From NCBI GenBank assembly GCA_017412025.1, contig JAFQOY010000088.1:1-28007 (forward strand): a DNA stretch of 28,007 nt. The letters run 5' to 3'. The position numbers and the translations under genes were made by a program. Positions 7,258-14,934 of the stretch are shown here, piece after piece; the stretch's first letter is position 1; each line of letters opens with the position of its first letter. The notes beneath the pieces were generated by a model, which saw nothing but the letters and a program-made list of their open reading frames with translations, was not told where the DNA came from and ran no database searches. This DNA comes from Clostridia bacterium (GTDB lineage: Bacteria > Bacillota_A > Clostridia > Christensenellales > Aristaeellaceae).

Positions 7258-7734
7258 ATGAAAAAGAGATTGTGGATGCTGGTCCTTGTGGTTTTAATGG
7301 CTGGGGCAGGATGCCTGAGCGGGACTGCGGAAACGGTTCAGATTCCCTTTTGCAGGGAAGATACCGTGAGCAATTGGGAGGCCTATATGACGTCTGTCAA
7401 AGAACAGGCGGACCGGATCAGAGCTTCTTTGGAACAGGATGTATTGACACAGCTTGAGATGAATGAGAAATCTCATGAATTATGCGCGCTTTGGGATGAT
7501 GCGCTGAATGATATATGGGCTGCGCTGAAGCGTCATCTGCCGGAAGAAGAATTGACAGTGCTTCAGGAAGATCAGGATCTGTGGATGAATGAGAGAGAAA
7601 AAGCGGCGCAGGAGGCCGGAAGGGGAGTTGAAGGAGGCTCTCTTTACGCGCTGGTTGTCAGCGAGACCACGGCGGAAATTACGCAAGAACGGGTCTGTGA
7701 ACTGTATGAGATGCTGAAACAAATGGATGAATGA
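7258..7734 (+). CDS. Exported protein with LprI-like (DUF1311) domain
   Basis: 158 aa. A basic start and hydrophobic stretch (residues 5-17) form a signal peptide. Cys19 in AGAGC resembles a lipobox but with Gly at -3, so either lipoprotein processing or ordinary cleavage near Ala24 is possible. The mature part follows the DUF1311/LprI N-terminal pattern: LNDIWAALKRHLPEEELTVLQ, then DLWMNEREKA, a GGSLYALV segment, and a final helix TQERVCELYEML. Proteins with this domain include the mycobacterial lysozyme inhibitor LprI; the role of Clostridia homologues is not established. AGAGG lies upstream of the ATG. It sits in the AT-richer segment and is followed by the DUF3784 gene after 97 bases. Confidence 0.7.
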   Translation: MKKRLWMLVLVVLMAGAGCLSGTAETVQIPFCREDTVSNWEAYMTSVKEQADRIRASLEQDVLTQLEMNEKSHELCALWDDALNDIWAALKRHLPEEELTVLQEDQDLWMNEREKAAQEAGRGVEGGSLYALVVSETTAEITQERVCELYEMLKQMDE

Positions 7735-7831
7735 ATGCCGATATGGGGTTTTCTGTGAAATGCAAATGGTATATTGATTACGGTATGGCTTGGAGAATTT
7801 GAAAAGCATGAATTTGAGGAGGAAGGTTAGA

Positions 7832-8149
7832 ATGTTATTCTATGTGCTTTTCGATATAGGAATGGCTGTGATCATGTTTGCGATAGGCATTTTGTTTTAT
7901 AAATCAAATGGAAAGGCTGTGAATCTGCTGACTGGCTATACGATGAAGCCAAATAAAGAACGCAAAGCATTCGACGAAACTCAACTGTGTAAAGATTATG
8001 GGAAGCGAATGATGTATATGGCGGCGCCATTTTTAGTCGGCGCAGTGGTAGATTCTTTGTTTACTGGAATTGGATGCATAGTTGCTTGGGGACTTTGGCT
8101 GGTTATGTTCATTTTTTTGCTTGCTGAAAGGCATAAAAGAGAACAGTGA
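7832..8149 (+). CDS. DUF3784-like small membrane protein
   Basis: 105 aa. The start at ATG 7832 is chosen because AGGAGG stands 9 nt upstream; earlier in-frame codons (7790 TTG, 7808 ATG) lack such a site. An N-terminal span (about 3-21) is followed by GYTMKPNKERKAFDETQLCKDYGKRM, the pattern of DUF3784 proteins (isoleucine/tyrosine-Asn or Thr motif, then a Lys/Asp-rich stretch and a Cys), and two further spans (about 62-80 and 82-98). Function unknown; members are common in Clostridia and often occur in accessory regions. Base composition is AT-richer than the window average, like its upstream neighbour. Confidence 0.7.
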   Translation: MLFYVLFDIGMAVIMFAIGILFYKSNGKAVNLLTGYTMKPNKERKAFDETQLCKDYGKRMMYMAAPFLVGAVVDSLFTGIGCIVAWGLWLVMFIFLLAERHKREQ

Positions 8150-8226
8150 TTCCCAATTTGCAGGGGAAAATGGAATCTCGTTTATTCGGATTGCCCGACG
8201 GAAATTTTGAATGCGGAGGCTGCTAT

Positions 8227-8694
8227 ATGTCAAGAACAGAAGAAGTTGAGCTTACGAATATGTGCATGATATGTGACGGCAAGGGGAATGTGCTGGTACA
8301 GCACAAAAAGAACCACCCGACTTGGTGCGGATGGAATTTTCCCGGCGGTCATGTGGAAAAAGGAGAATATGTTACCCCGTCGGTTATCCGGGAGATGAAA
8401 GAGGAAACGGGATTGACGATAGAGAATCCCAGACTGTGCGGCATAAAAGAGTTCCATAAATCAGAAGATGGAAAGCGGTATATTGTATTTCTGTATACAG
8501 CAAACCGGTTTTCGGGTCAGCTCAAGGCGTCTTCTGAAGGCGAGGTGTTCTGGTATCCTCTTTCGGAGCTGGCCAAGTCCAATCAGCTGATCGACGGTTT
8601 TAGGGATATGCTGTCGGTGTTTACTGCGGATGAAATCAGCGAGGTATATTATGAGCGCCGCAAAGACGCATGGAAAGCGGTGTTTTGTTCATGA
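8227..8694 (+). CDS. NUDIX hydrolase (MutT-like)
   Basis: 155 aa. A complete Nudix box at residues 41-63: G41, E47, then REMKEETGL (55-63) fits GX5EX7REUXEEXGU. Such enzymes cut X-linked nucleoside diphosphates with Mg; this subgroup is usually labelled 8-oxo-dGTP diphosphatase, removing oxidised nucleotides, but the substrate cannot be read from sequence. The N-terminal strand carries two Cys (CMIC) and the segment PTWCGWNFPGGH. ATG 8227 is chosen over the in-frame ATG at 8146 because GGAGG stands 7 nt before it and the longer form would overlap the previous gene. No terminator is obvious in the 114 bases after it. Confidence 0.88.
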   Translation: MSRTEEVELTNMCMICDGKGNVLVQHKKNHPTWCGWNFPGGHVEKGEYVTPSVIREMKEETGLTIENPRLCGIKEFHKSEDGKRYIVFLYTANRFSGQLKASSEGEVFWYPLSELAKSNQLIDGFRDMLSVFTADEISEVYYERRKDAWKAVFCS

Positions 8695-8808
8695 GGATCC
8701 GTCCCTGCATGCCCGGCGAGCAGGCTGTGTTCAGCGTGGCGGTATGGCGTTTTTTCCGGCATTCAGGCAGGAAACGACATCATCAATTGACTAGAGGAGG
8801 CAGATAAC

Positions 8809-9600
8809 ATGATGCTGGTTACAGGCGCGAACGGATTTGTCGGCAGCAGGATCATGCGGATGTGCAAAGATACTGTCGCCAGTCCGTCGCTGCGAAATCT
8901 GTCGGAAGATGAAATCCGGCGTATTGTGGAGGAAAGCGGCGCAGACGTCATCGTGCATACCGCCGCGATTTCGGATATCGGCGTGTGTCAGGCCAATCCG
9001 GAGGCTTCATACAGGGCCAATGTGCAGATCCCGATCTGGCTGGCGAAGGCGGCGAAGAACAAAAAGCTGATCTGCTTCAGTTCGGATCAGGTGTACAGCG
9101 GCCTTGATGCGCAAGAGCCGCATACGGAGGACAGGGTCAGACCGGGCAACACATATGCGGAGCACAAGCTGATCATGGAGCAGAGCGTACTGGAGCTTTT
9201 GCCCGATGCGGTGATGCTTCGCGCGGAATGGATGTACGATTATGACCTGAAAAAACCGAACTATCTGATGAATATCCTCGGCGCGAAGGAATCGGTCTGC
9301 TTCAGCTCGCGCCAGTACAGGGGAATCACCTATGTCAGGGAAGTGGCGGAGAATATGGAAGCGGTCAAAGGGCTTCCGGGCGGCGCATACAACTTCGGCA
9401 GTGAAACAGAAAAGTCCATGTATGCAATCACCGAGGGATTTCTCCGGCTGATCGGTAAAGACGTCAGGCTGGAGGACGCGCCGCCGAGGCACAATCTGTG
9501 GATGAATTGTGATAAGGCGAGGAACTGCGGCGTGACGTTCCGGAGTGTGGAGGACGGCTTGGAGGCATGCGCAAAGGACTATCGTCTGCTGAGTGTGTAA
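8809..9600 (+). CDS. NAD(P)-dependent reductase, RmlD-like extended SDR
   Basis: 263 aa. N-terminal Rossmann motif TGANGFVG (residues 5-12), then DVIVHTAA, the active-site pattern SSDQVYSG and YAEHK (Tyr-x3-Lys), as in dTDP-4-dehydrorhamnose reductase (RmlD) and related sugar-nucleotide reductases. It is shorter than typical RmlD (about 290 aa) and stands alone without rmlA, rmlB or rmlC, so a rhamnose role is not supported; the substrate is unknown. The ATG at 8809 has AGGAGG 8 nt upstream; the second ATG at 8812 is less well spaced. Codon use is GC-rich again, unlike the 6420-8150 segment. Confidence 0.85.
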   Translation: MMLVTGANGFVGSRIMRMCKDTVASPSLRNLSEDEIRRIVEESGADVIVHTAAISDIGVCQANPEASYRANVQIPIWLAKAAKNKKLICFSSDQVYSGLDAQEPHTEDRVRPGNTYAEHKLIMEQSVLELLPDAVMLRAEWMYDYDLKKPNYLMNILGAKESVCFSSRQYRGITYVREVAENMEAVKGLPGGAYNFGSETEKSMYAITEGFLRLIGKDVRLEDAPPRHNLWMNCDKARNCGVTFRSVEDGLEACAKDYRLLSV

Positions 9601-9644
9601 TACGGTTCTCAAATCAATCTGTGCTGTCTTTTCGCAGCTTTTCC

Positions 9645-9713
9645 GTCCTGTCGCTGCTTTGTTCCAGTCAACGCAGCCCTGCTGCGCTTCCTTCTGCTCA
9701 GATTGGACAGGAC
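9645..9713. repeat. Long-range inverted repeat in the gap before the HD-domain gene
   Basis: GTCCTGTC (9645-9652) and GACAGGAC (9706-9713) are perfect 8-bp complements 53 bases apart, enclosing smaller CGCAG/CTGCG pairings and followed by AAAAAA. It could be a leader structure, or a minus-strand terminator without a gene to serve. Confidence 0.35.
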
Positions 9714-9787
9714 AAAAAATCTGCTGTAAATTCAGGCACATTCTGATCTGAGAACAATATAAACCGGACATGTGCGGAGGGAAAAGA

Positions 9788-10375
9788 ATGGACGAACGCA
9801 TGGAAAAGCAGCTGGCGTTTTCGCTTGAAATCGACAAGGTGAAAAACATATTCCGGCAGACGCATCTGTCACAAAACGGCAGAAGGGAAAACGACGCCGA
9901 GCACTCCTGGCACATCGCGCTGATGGCCTGGCTGCTCCGGGAGTATGCCAACGAGCAGGTGGATATCGCAAGGGTGATGCTGATGTGCCTGATTCACGAC
10001 GTTGTGGAAATCGACGCGGGCGACACCTACGCCTACGACGCAGAAGCGCTGAAAACCCAGAAGGAAAGAGAAGAAAAGGCCAAGCAGCGGATTTTCTCGA
10101 TTCTGCCGGAGGATCAGGCGCGGGAATTGATGGCATTGTTTGATGAATTCGAGGAGAATGAAACCGCTGAAGCGCGGTTTGCGCACGCGATGGACAATAT
10201 GCAGCCGCTGATCCTCAACGACAGCAACGACGGTGGCGATTGGCGCGCGCATCAGGTGACGGTCGGTCAGGTCTACGGCAGGCAGAACAAGACGAAGCTT
10301 GGATCTGAAAAACTCTTTGAGGCAACGGATGAGATCATTCAGAAAAATATAAGGAAAGGAAACCTGAAGGCGTAA
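9788..10375 (+). CDS. HD-domain hydrolase, YfbR/HDDC2-like nucleotidase
   Basis: 195 aa. Metal-binding HD signature: His39 (ENDAEHSWH), His70-Asp71 (CLIHDVVEIDAGDT) and a later Asp in HAMDNMQP. The order and spacing match HD_3 proteins such as the 5'-deoxynucleotidase YfbR and HDDC2, which dephosphorylate deoxynucleoside monophosphates; that activity is inferred from family only. ATG 9788 is chosen because GGAGG precedes it by 7 nt; an in-frame ATG at 9770 has no such site. It ends one base before the DUF4298 gene, so the two are co-transcribed. With the NUDIX hydrolase nearby it may belong to a nucleotide-sanitation group. Confidence 0.88.
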   Translation: MDERMEKQLAFSLEIDKVKNIFRQTHLSQNGRRENDAEHSWHIALMAWLLREYANEQVDIARVMLMCLIHDVVEIDAGDTYAYDAEALKTQKEREEKAKQRIFSILPEDQARELMALFDEFEENETAEARFAHAMDNMQPLILNDSNDGGDWRAHQVTVGQVYGRQNKTKLGSEKLFEATDEIIQKNIRKGNLKA

Positions 10376-10376
10376 G

Positions 10377-10694
10377 ATGCGGAAGAGAAGGAACGGGAGC
10401 GGAACGGACCGGATTGACTGCGAAGCGGCGGACAGGGTGCGCAGGATGGAACTGTGCTTTGACGCAGTTCAAAGTGCTATGGACGCCGGAGGGCATGAAA
10501 GCGATGAGGAATTTATCGCCAATGTGCAGGAACTGTCTGAATACTATGAGAGCGGGCTGTGGCTGAAGGACTATGAGCTGGATGAAAAGGGGCTGCTTCC
10601 GCCCGGACTCAAGCGCGGCGTGCTCAGCCAGGATGCTGTATATGATCTGCTCAAGCAGCTTGACAGGATGCGCGGAAAACATGCGATGAGATGA
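10377..10694 (+). CDS. DUF4298 domain-containing protein
   Basis: 105 aa. From about residue 20 it follows the DUF4298 pattern: RRMELCFDAV, LSEYYESGLWLKDYELDEKG, then LPPGLKRGVLSQDAVYDLL. These are small helical cytosolic proteins of unknown function, widespread in Firmicutes. The ATG directly follows the stop of the HD gene with AAGG 6 nt upstream, so translation is probably coupled. The first about 23 residues are basic and not typical; ATG 10446 (MELCFD) would give the usual domain length but has a poorer ribosome site. Confidence 0.8.
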   Translation: MRKRRNGSGTDRIDCEAADRVRRMELCFDAVQSAMDAGGHESDEEFIANVQELSEYYESGLWLKDYELDEKGLLPPGLKRGVLSQDAVYDLLKQLDRMRGKHAMR

Positions 10695-10713
10695 CCGGGT
10701 TGAAGCAAATGGC

Positions 10714-10743
10714 TTGACAGTATCCCGTTTTCTGCGCTAGAAT
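10714..10743 (+). promoter_or_regulatory. Sigma-A promoter of the site-2 protease-scpAB operon
   Basis: TTGACA (10714-10719), an 18-base spacer and TAGAAT (10738-10743), about 57 bases before the ATG at 10800. Confidence 0.65.
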
Positions 10744-10799
10744 AATCAGGTTATATTGTTATGATGACGGATGATGCCGTCTGAGAGGAGGCGCAGCAT

Positions 10800-11579
10800 A
10801 TGCTGGATTACTTGTCTACGCTCTTTGCTGAGCCGATTGCATTTTTCGATCAGGCCATTTTCCGCGTGCTGGCGGTGCTCATCGGCCTTTGCTGCCACGA
10901 ATGGGGGCACGCGTATGCGGCGTATCGCTGCGGAGACGATACGGCCAGGCGCGCCGGCCGTCTCTCGCTCAATCCGCTCGCGCATCTGGATCCCTTCGGC
11001 ACGCTGCTGATGTTCTTTGCGGGCTTTGGCTATGCCAGGCCGGTTCCGGTCAATCCGTGGAATTTCCGCGGAGACAGGCGGAAATGCGATCTGATGGTGT
11101 CCCTTGCGGGCATCACGATCAACATTCTCCTCTTTGTGCTCTTTACGCTGGCGGCAGTCGTCGGCAGCCTGTTCATGTGGGATCCGATGGTAGTGGATTA
11201 TAACGGCCTGTCCGTGCTGGTGAATTATCGCTACAACGCAGTCTGGTCTGTGATCGGCGGCACAGTGATGCAGGATTTCGGCGGTCTGATTGCCCGCCCG
11301 TTCCTGGTACCGCTGGTGCGCCTTGCTGCGTATACGGCGCTGGTTAATCTCAATCTGGCGGTGTTCAACCTCATTCCGCTGCCGCCGCTTGACGGCTATC
11401 ATGTATTCAACGATCTGATCCTCAGAGGAAAGCTGTATCTTTCTGAAAAGGCGTTCCGCATCGGCATGCTGGTCGTGCTCGTTCTCTCTGCGCAGGGCAT
11501 TCTGGGCAGGATCATCTCCGCTGTCGTGTATCCGGCGCAGAATCTGCTGCTGATACCGGTGCGCATGATCTGGGGGTAA
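10800..11579 (+). CDS. Site-2 protease family zinc metalloprotease (M50, YwhC-like)
   Basis: 259 aa integral membrane protein. HEWGH at residues 33-37 (His33, Glu34, His37) in the first core span is the zinc site, and LIPLPPLDGY (191-200) supplies the third ligand, Asp198. NPLAHLDPFG (58-67) is typical of the short M50B group that includes Bacillus YwhC. These enzymes cut within the membrane; the substrate here is unknown, and this subgroup is distinct from RseP and SpoIVFB. It is the first gene of an operon: stop at 11579 and scpA ATG at 11583. That arrangement, protease then scpA-scpB, is common in Clostridia. Confidence 0.9.
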   Translation: MLDYLSTLFAEPIAFFDQAIFRVLAVLIGLCCHEWGHAYAAYRCGDDTARRAGRLSLNPLAHLDPFGTLLMFFAGFGYARPVPVNPWNFRGDRRKCDLMVSLAGITINILLFVLFTLAAVVGSLFMWDPMVVDYNGLSVLVNYRYNAVWSVIGGTVMQDFGGLIARPFLVPLVRLAAYTALVNLNLAVFNLIPLPPLDGYHVFNDLILRGKLYLSEKAFRIGMLVVLVLSAQGILGRIISAVVYPAQNLLLIPVRMIWG

Positions 11580-11582
11580 GAG

Positions 11583-12347
11583 ATGGCATACGTGGTTTCG
11601 CTTACGCAGTTTGAAGGGCCGCTTGATCTGCTGCTGCACCTGATTTCCAAGGCCAAGGTCGACATCAAGGATATCTTTGTGTCTGAGATCACGGAGCAGT
11701 ATCTGGCTTCGCTTGATGGTCTTGACGAACTGGATATGGACGTGGCCAGCGAGTTTCTGACAATGGCGGCGACGCTGCTGGAGATCAAATCCCGCGCGCT
11801 GCTGCCGCGCCCGCCGAAGGAAGAGGACGAGGACGGCGAATCGCCGGAGCAGGCGCTCATCCGCAGGCTTGAGGAATACAAGCTCTATAAGGAATCCGCC
11901 GGGCGGATGAAGGAGTTTGAGCAGGCGGCGATGATGGTCTTTTCCAAGCTGCCGGAGGAATATCCGCTTCCGCCGCAGCCGGTGGAGCTGACGGGCCTGT
12001 CCCTTGGCGGCCTTGTGCGCGCGCTGGAGCGCATCATCGCCCGGCAGACGCAGGAGAGCGATCCGGGGCGGGTGTTCCGCTCGATCACACGCGACAAATT
12101 TACGATTGAGCAGTGCGTGTTCAACCTGACCAGCAGGCTGAAAAAGGGCCCCGTGCTCTTTTCGGACATGCTCTCCGGCGACGTCACGCGCGATGAGATC
12201 GTCTCGTATTTCATGGCGATGCTCGAGCTGCTCAAGCTGGGCCGCCTGCATGCCAGACAGGAGAACGCATTCGACGATATTCTGATTCTGCCCGGAAAGA
12301 AGGGGGACGCCGATGGAGAAGACGGAACAGACGCAGCTGAACGTTGA
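11583..12347 (+). CDS. scpA: Segregation and condensation protein A
   Basis: 254 aa kleisin subunit of the SMC-ScpAB complex, which organises and separates sister chromosomes. The N-terminal block FEGPLDLLLHLISKAKVDIKD is the ScpA signature and binds the SMC neck; IKSRALLP lies at the end of the N-terminal domain; an acidic linker (EEDEDGES) follows; the C-terminal winged helix (about 185-245) includes FSDMLSG and VSYFMAMLELLKLGRL. It starts 3 bases after the protease gene and its last 35 bases overlap scpB in another frame, so translation is coupled and the subunits would be made in step. Confidence 0.95.
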   Translation: MAYVVSLTQFEGPLDLLLHLISKAKVDIKDIFVSEITEQYLASLDGLDELDMDVASEFLTMAATLLEIKSRALLPRPPKEEDEDGESPEQALIRRLEEYKLYKESAGRMKEFEQAAMMVFSKLPEEYPLPPQPVELTGLSLGGLVRALERIIARQTQESDPGRVFRSITRDKFTIEQCVFNLTSRLKKGPVLFSDMLSGDVTRDEIVSYFMAMLELLKLGRLHARQENAFDDILILPGKKGDADGEDGTDAAER

Positions 12348-12951
12348 CGGCAGGCAGACGCCTGACCTGAAGGAACGCGTGGGCATCGTGGAAGCCATCC
12401 TCTTTGTGACGGGCAATGCGGTGGAGAAGAGAGAAATCTGCCGCGCGCTGGAGATCACAGAGGGAGAGCTGGAGGAGACGCTGGACGCGCTTGAAAGCGG
12501 ATACGACTTTGACCGGCGAGGATTGCGGCTGCTGCGCTTTGGCGCGCATGTGCAGCTGGCGACGCGGCCGGATTACGGGCAGTATGTGGAAAAGCTGCTC
12601 CAGCCGGTGCAGAAGCAGTCTCTCTCCCAGGCGATCATGGAGACGCTGGCCGTCATCGCCTACAGGCAGCCTGTGACCAAGGCGGAGATTGAGCTGATCC
12701 GCGGCGTCAAGTGCGACTATTCCGTGCAGTCGCTCATTGCCAAGGGGCTCATCGAGGAGGTCGGGCGCAAGGAAGCGCTGGGCAGGCCGATACTGTATGG
12801 AACGACGGATGCGTTTCTGAGGCATTTCTGCATTTCCTCGCTTGGCGAGCTGCCGGAGATTGATTTCTCCAGGCTGACGCAGAAGCTCAGCGCGGACGGG
12901 GAGGAAAAGCGCGGAGAAGACGCGTTAAGCAGCGATATGCACGCTGTTTAA
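12313..12951 (+). CDS. scpB: Segregation and condensation protein B
   Basis: 212 aa; dimerises and binds the ScpA linker in the SMC complex. Two winged-helix domains: the first (about 20-100) begins GIVEAILFVTGNAVEKREI, the second (about 105-180) holds the ScpB signature SQAIMETLAVIAYRQPVTKAEI followed by IRGVKCDYSVQSLIAKGLIEEVGR and GRPILYGTTDAFLRHF. The first about 18 residues are a polar extension encoded in the 35-base overlap with scpA. The C-terminal tail is acidic. AAGAAGGGGG lies upstream of the ATG. The operon seems to end here. Confidence 0.95.
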   Translation: MEKTEQTQLNVDGRQTPDLKERVGIVEAILFVTGNAVEKREICRALEITEGELEETLDALESGYDFDRRGLRLLRFGAHVQLATRPDYGQYVEKLLQPVQKQSLSQAIMETLAVIAYRQPVTKAEIELIRGVKCDYSVQSLIAKGLIEEVGRKEALGRPILYGTTDAFLRHFCISSLGELPEIDFSRLTQKLSADGEEKRGEDALSSDMHAV

Positions 12952-13001
12952 TTATAATCTAATTCTTGGTTTATGTGCATCAGATGCAAGGAGGAAAACA
13001 G

Positions 13002-13451
13002 ATGAAGAAGTTTATGGAAGAGTTCAAGGCGTTTGCCATGCGCGGCAACGTCGTGGACATGGCCGTCGGCGTGATCATCGGCGGCGCGTTCGGCAAGATC
13101 ACGACCTCTCTGGTCAATGACATCTTTATGCCGCTGCTGGGCCTTCTGACCGGCGGCGTCAACTTCGGCGGCCTGTTCTATGCGCTGGACGGCAACCAGT
13201 ATGCGTCCATCGAGGCGGCGGCTGAGGCCGGCGTCGGCACGATCAACTACGGCGCGTTTGTGCAGCACATCATCGACTTTGTGCTCGTGGCGTTCTGCAT
13301 GTTCCTGGTGATCAAGTTCATGAACAAGCTCAAGAAGCCGGAACCGGCCCCGGCTCCGGCAAAGGCTCCGCGCCTGTGCCCGTTCTGCCGCACCGAGATC
13401 GCCGACGACGCGACCCGCTGCCCGCACTGCACGTCCATGCTGGACAAGTAA
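13002..13451 (+). CDS. mscL: Large-conductance mechanosensitive channel MscL with C-terminal zinc ribbon
   Basis: 149 aa. The N-terminal helix [33 protein letters not shown] is the classic MscL start; the first span is about 16-45 and the second about 85-107 ([18 protein letters not shown]). A Pro/Ala/Lys linker then leads to CPFC...CPHC (Cys126, 129, 140, 143), a zinc-ribbon instead of the usual plain cytoplasmic helix; this fusion recurs in Clostridia. The homopentameric channel opens under membrane tension in hypo-osmotic shock. The ATG has AGGAGG at 7 nt. A TATAAT (12953-12958) just after scpB may be its -10, though no good -35 goes with it. A terminator follows at once. Confidence 0.94.
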   Translation: MKKFMEEFKAFAMRGNVVDMAVGVIIGGAFGKITTSLVNDIFMPLLGLLTGGVNFGGLFYALDGNQYASIEAAAEAGVGTINYGAFVQHIIDFVLVAFCMFLVIKFMNKLKKPEPAPAPAKAPRLCPFCRTEIADDATRCPHCTSMLDK

Positions 13452-13465
13452 TCCATCGCTGATCT

Positions 13466-13486
13466 GCGGCCTCCGGGCCGCTTTTT
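13466..13486 (+). terminator. Rho-independent terminator after mscL
   Basis: Perfect GCGGCC (13466-13471) and GGCCGC (13476-13481) stem with a TCCG tetraloop and a T5 tract. Confidence 0.88.
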
Positions 13487-13505
13487 GCATGTCATGGATG
13501 TTTGA

Positions 13506-13527
13506 CCCGGCGCATATCATCGCCGGG
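13506..13527 (+). promoter_or_regulatory. Hairpin reaching into the dpaA ribosome binding site
   Basis: CCCGGCG (13506-13512) and CGCCGGG (13521-13527) pair perfectly around an 8-nt loop. The right arm overlaps the first bases of the Shine-Dalgarno region GGGAGGG (13525-13531), so the stem could limit translation of dpaA. The loop contains CATATCAT, which vaguely resembles a mother-cell sigma -10 but is too close to the start codon for a promoter. Confidence 0.45.
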
Positions 13528-13538
13528 AGGGATGAGCG

Positions 13539-14369
13539 ATGAATCTGGTTGTCTTTGGCGGAGACATGCGCATGGACGGCGCTGTGCGGGCGGCGAGGCG
13601 CGCGGGATGGACGGCGCTGCATGTACGGAGTGAATCCGATATGGAAGGGATCAAGGAAAAGACGGACGCCGTGATGCTGCCGTGGCCTGCGGGCTTTGCA
13701 GAGGATCGTCTGATTGGCGGTGAAATGAGCCGGGAACAGACGCTTTCCATGCTGCCGCCATGCCGCATGGCGCTCCATGGCGCGGACGTATCGGCGGATG
13801 AGCTGCGCATGGCCGGGAAAAGACTGAACCCTGCCGGGGACGAGGCGTTTCTGACCGTCAACGCGCGGCTGACGGCGGAGGGCGCAATCTGCTGTGCGAT
13901 GCAGCAGCAGGGAAAGGCGCTGCTGGATGCGACGGCGATGATCACAGGATTTGGGCGCATCGCCCAGGCCTTGACGCAGCGGCTGACGGCGCTTGGCGTG
14001 TTTGTGATCATATGCGCCAGAAACGAGCAGCAGATGCGTCAGGCGCATGCGGCAGGCGCGCATCCCATGGCGCTTGAGCGCCTTGCGGCGGCGGCGGCAC
14101 AGGCGGACGTCGTGTTCAACACCGTACCGGCGCGCATCATGAGCGAAGCGATCCTGAAAGCGGTGGATCAGGATGCGCTGGTCATCGATCTGGCGTCCGC
14201 GCCATATGGCGCGGACGCGGAAACGGCGCGGAAACTGGGCGTACGCTACATACGCGAGAGCGGCCTGCCGGGGCGGTATGCGCCGGAGAACGCGGGCGCT
14301 GCGCTCTTTGACGCACTGCAGCGCGGGATGACGGAAGCGGACGGTAAAGGAGGGGAAAGCGATGGCTGA
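13539..14369 (+). CDS. dpaA: Dipicolinate synthase subunit A
   Basis: 276 aa. Subunit of the enzyme that oxidises dihydrodipicolinate (or its hydroxy precursor) to dipicolinate in the mother cell late in sporulation; dipicolinate is then loaded into the spore core. The N-terminal half is the SpoVFA-specific domain; a Rossmann motif GFGRIAQAL starts at about residue 137, after DATAMI, and DLASAPYG follows near 210. GGAGG lies 8 nt before the ATG. The last 8 bases overlap dpaB. Unlike in Bacillus, asd-dapG-dapA do not follow. A perfect hairpin sits just upstream. Confidence 0.93.
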   Translation: MNLVVFGGDMRMDGAVRAARRAGWTALHVRSESDMEGIKEKTDAVMLPWPAGFAEDRLIGGEMSREQTLSMLPPCRMALHGADVSADELRMAGKRLNPAGDEAFLTVNARLTAEGAICCAMQQQGKALLDATAMITGFGRIAQALTQRLTALGVFVIICARNEQQMRQAHAAGAHPMALERLAAAAAQADVVFNTVPARIMSEAILKAVDQDALVIDLASAPYGADAETARKLGVRYIRESGLPGRYAPENAGAALFDALQRGMTEADGKGGESDG

Positions 14370-14934
14370 AGAGCGGATCGGCTTTGCGGTTACGGGATCG
14401 TTCTGTACGTTCAAGGCGGCGTTTGCGCAGATGAAGAATCTGGCGGAGCACGGATACCGGGTGCTTCCCATCATGTCGCAGAATGCGTATACCACGGATA
14501 CGCGCTTTGGCAGGGCGGCGGACTGGATTGCACAGGCGGAGGAAATCACGGGGGAAAAGGTGATCCATACCATCGCGCAGGCGGAACCCATCGGGCCGAA
14601 GAAGCTGCTGGATCTGCTGGTCATCGCTCCGTGCACGGGCAACACGCTCGGCAAGCTGGCCTGCGGCATATACGACACGGCGCCCACGCTTGCCGTCAAA
14701 AGCCACAGGCGAAACGACGGGCCGGTGCTCATCGCCGTCTCCACCAACGACGCGCTGGCCGCATCGGCAGCCAGCATCGGCATGCTCCATGCGCGGCGAG
14801 GCATGTTCTTTGTGCCGTATGAGCAGGATGATTACCGGGCAAAGCCGACGAGCTGTGTGGCCGATTTTGAACAGATTCTTCCAGCCGTGCAGGCGGCGCT
14901 CAAGGGCATGCAGCTGCAGCCTGTGATATTTTGA
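14362..14934 (+). CDS. dpaB: Dipicolinate synthase subunit B (flavoprotein)
   Basis: 190 aa, normal for SpoVFB. A flavoprotein-fold protein: N-terminal IGFAVTGSFCTFK (about 6-18), LLVIAPCTGNTLGKLACGIYD near 88-108, and PVLIAVSTNDALAASA. It acts with DpaA to make dipicolinate. AAGGAGGGGAAAGCG precedes the ATG, which overlaps the end of dpaA by 8 bases, so the two subunits are translationally coupled. No terminator is evident in the 105 bases that follow. Confidence 0.93.
   Translation: MAEERIGFAVTGSFCTFKAAFAQMKNLAEHGYRVLPIMSQNAYTTDTRFGRAADWIAQAEEITGEKVIHTIAQAEPIGPKKLLDLLVIAPCTGNTLGKLACGIYDTAPTLAVKSHRRNDGPVLIAVSTNDALAASAASIGMLHARRGMFFVPYEQDDYRAKPTSCVADFEQILPAVQAALKGMQLQPVIF

Noticed and set aside
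7158..7457. 99-codon plus-strand frame overlapping the LprI-like gene
   Set aside because: It overlaps a gene with a good signal peptide, domain and ribosome site in another frame.
12951..13001. Promoter of mscL
   Set aside because: A TATAAT is present at 12953-12958 but no acceptable -35 accompanies it, so it is only noted in the mscL entry.
13501..13538. SigK-type promoter before dpaA
   Set aside because: CATATCAT resembles a -10 but no AC-type -35 lies at the right distance and the start site would fall in the ribosome binding site.
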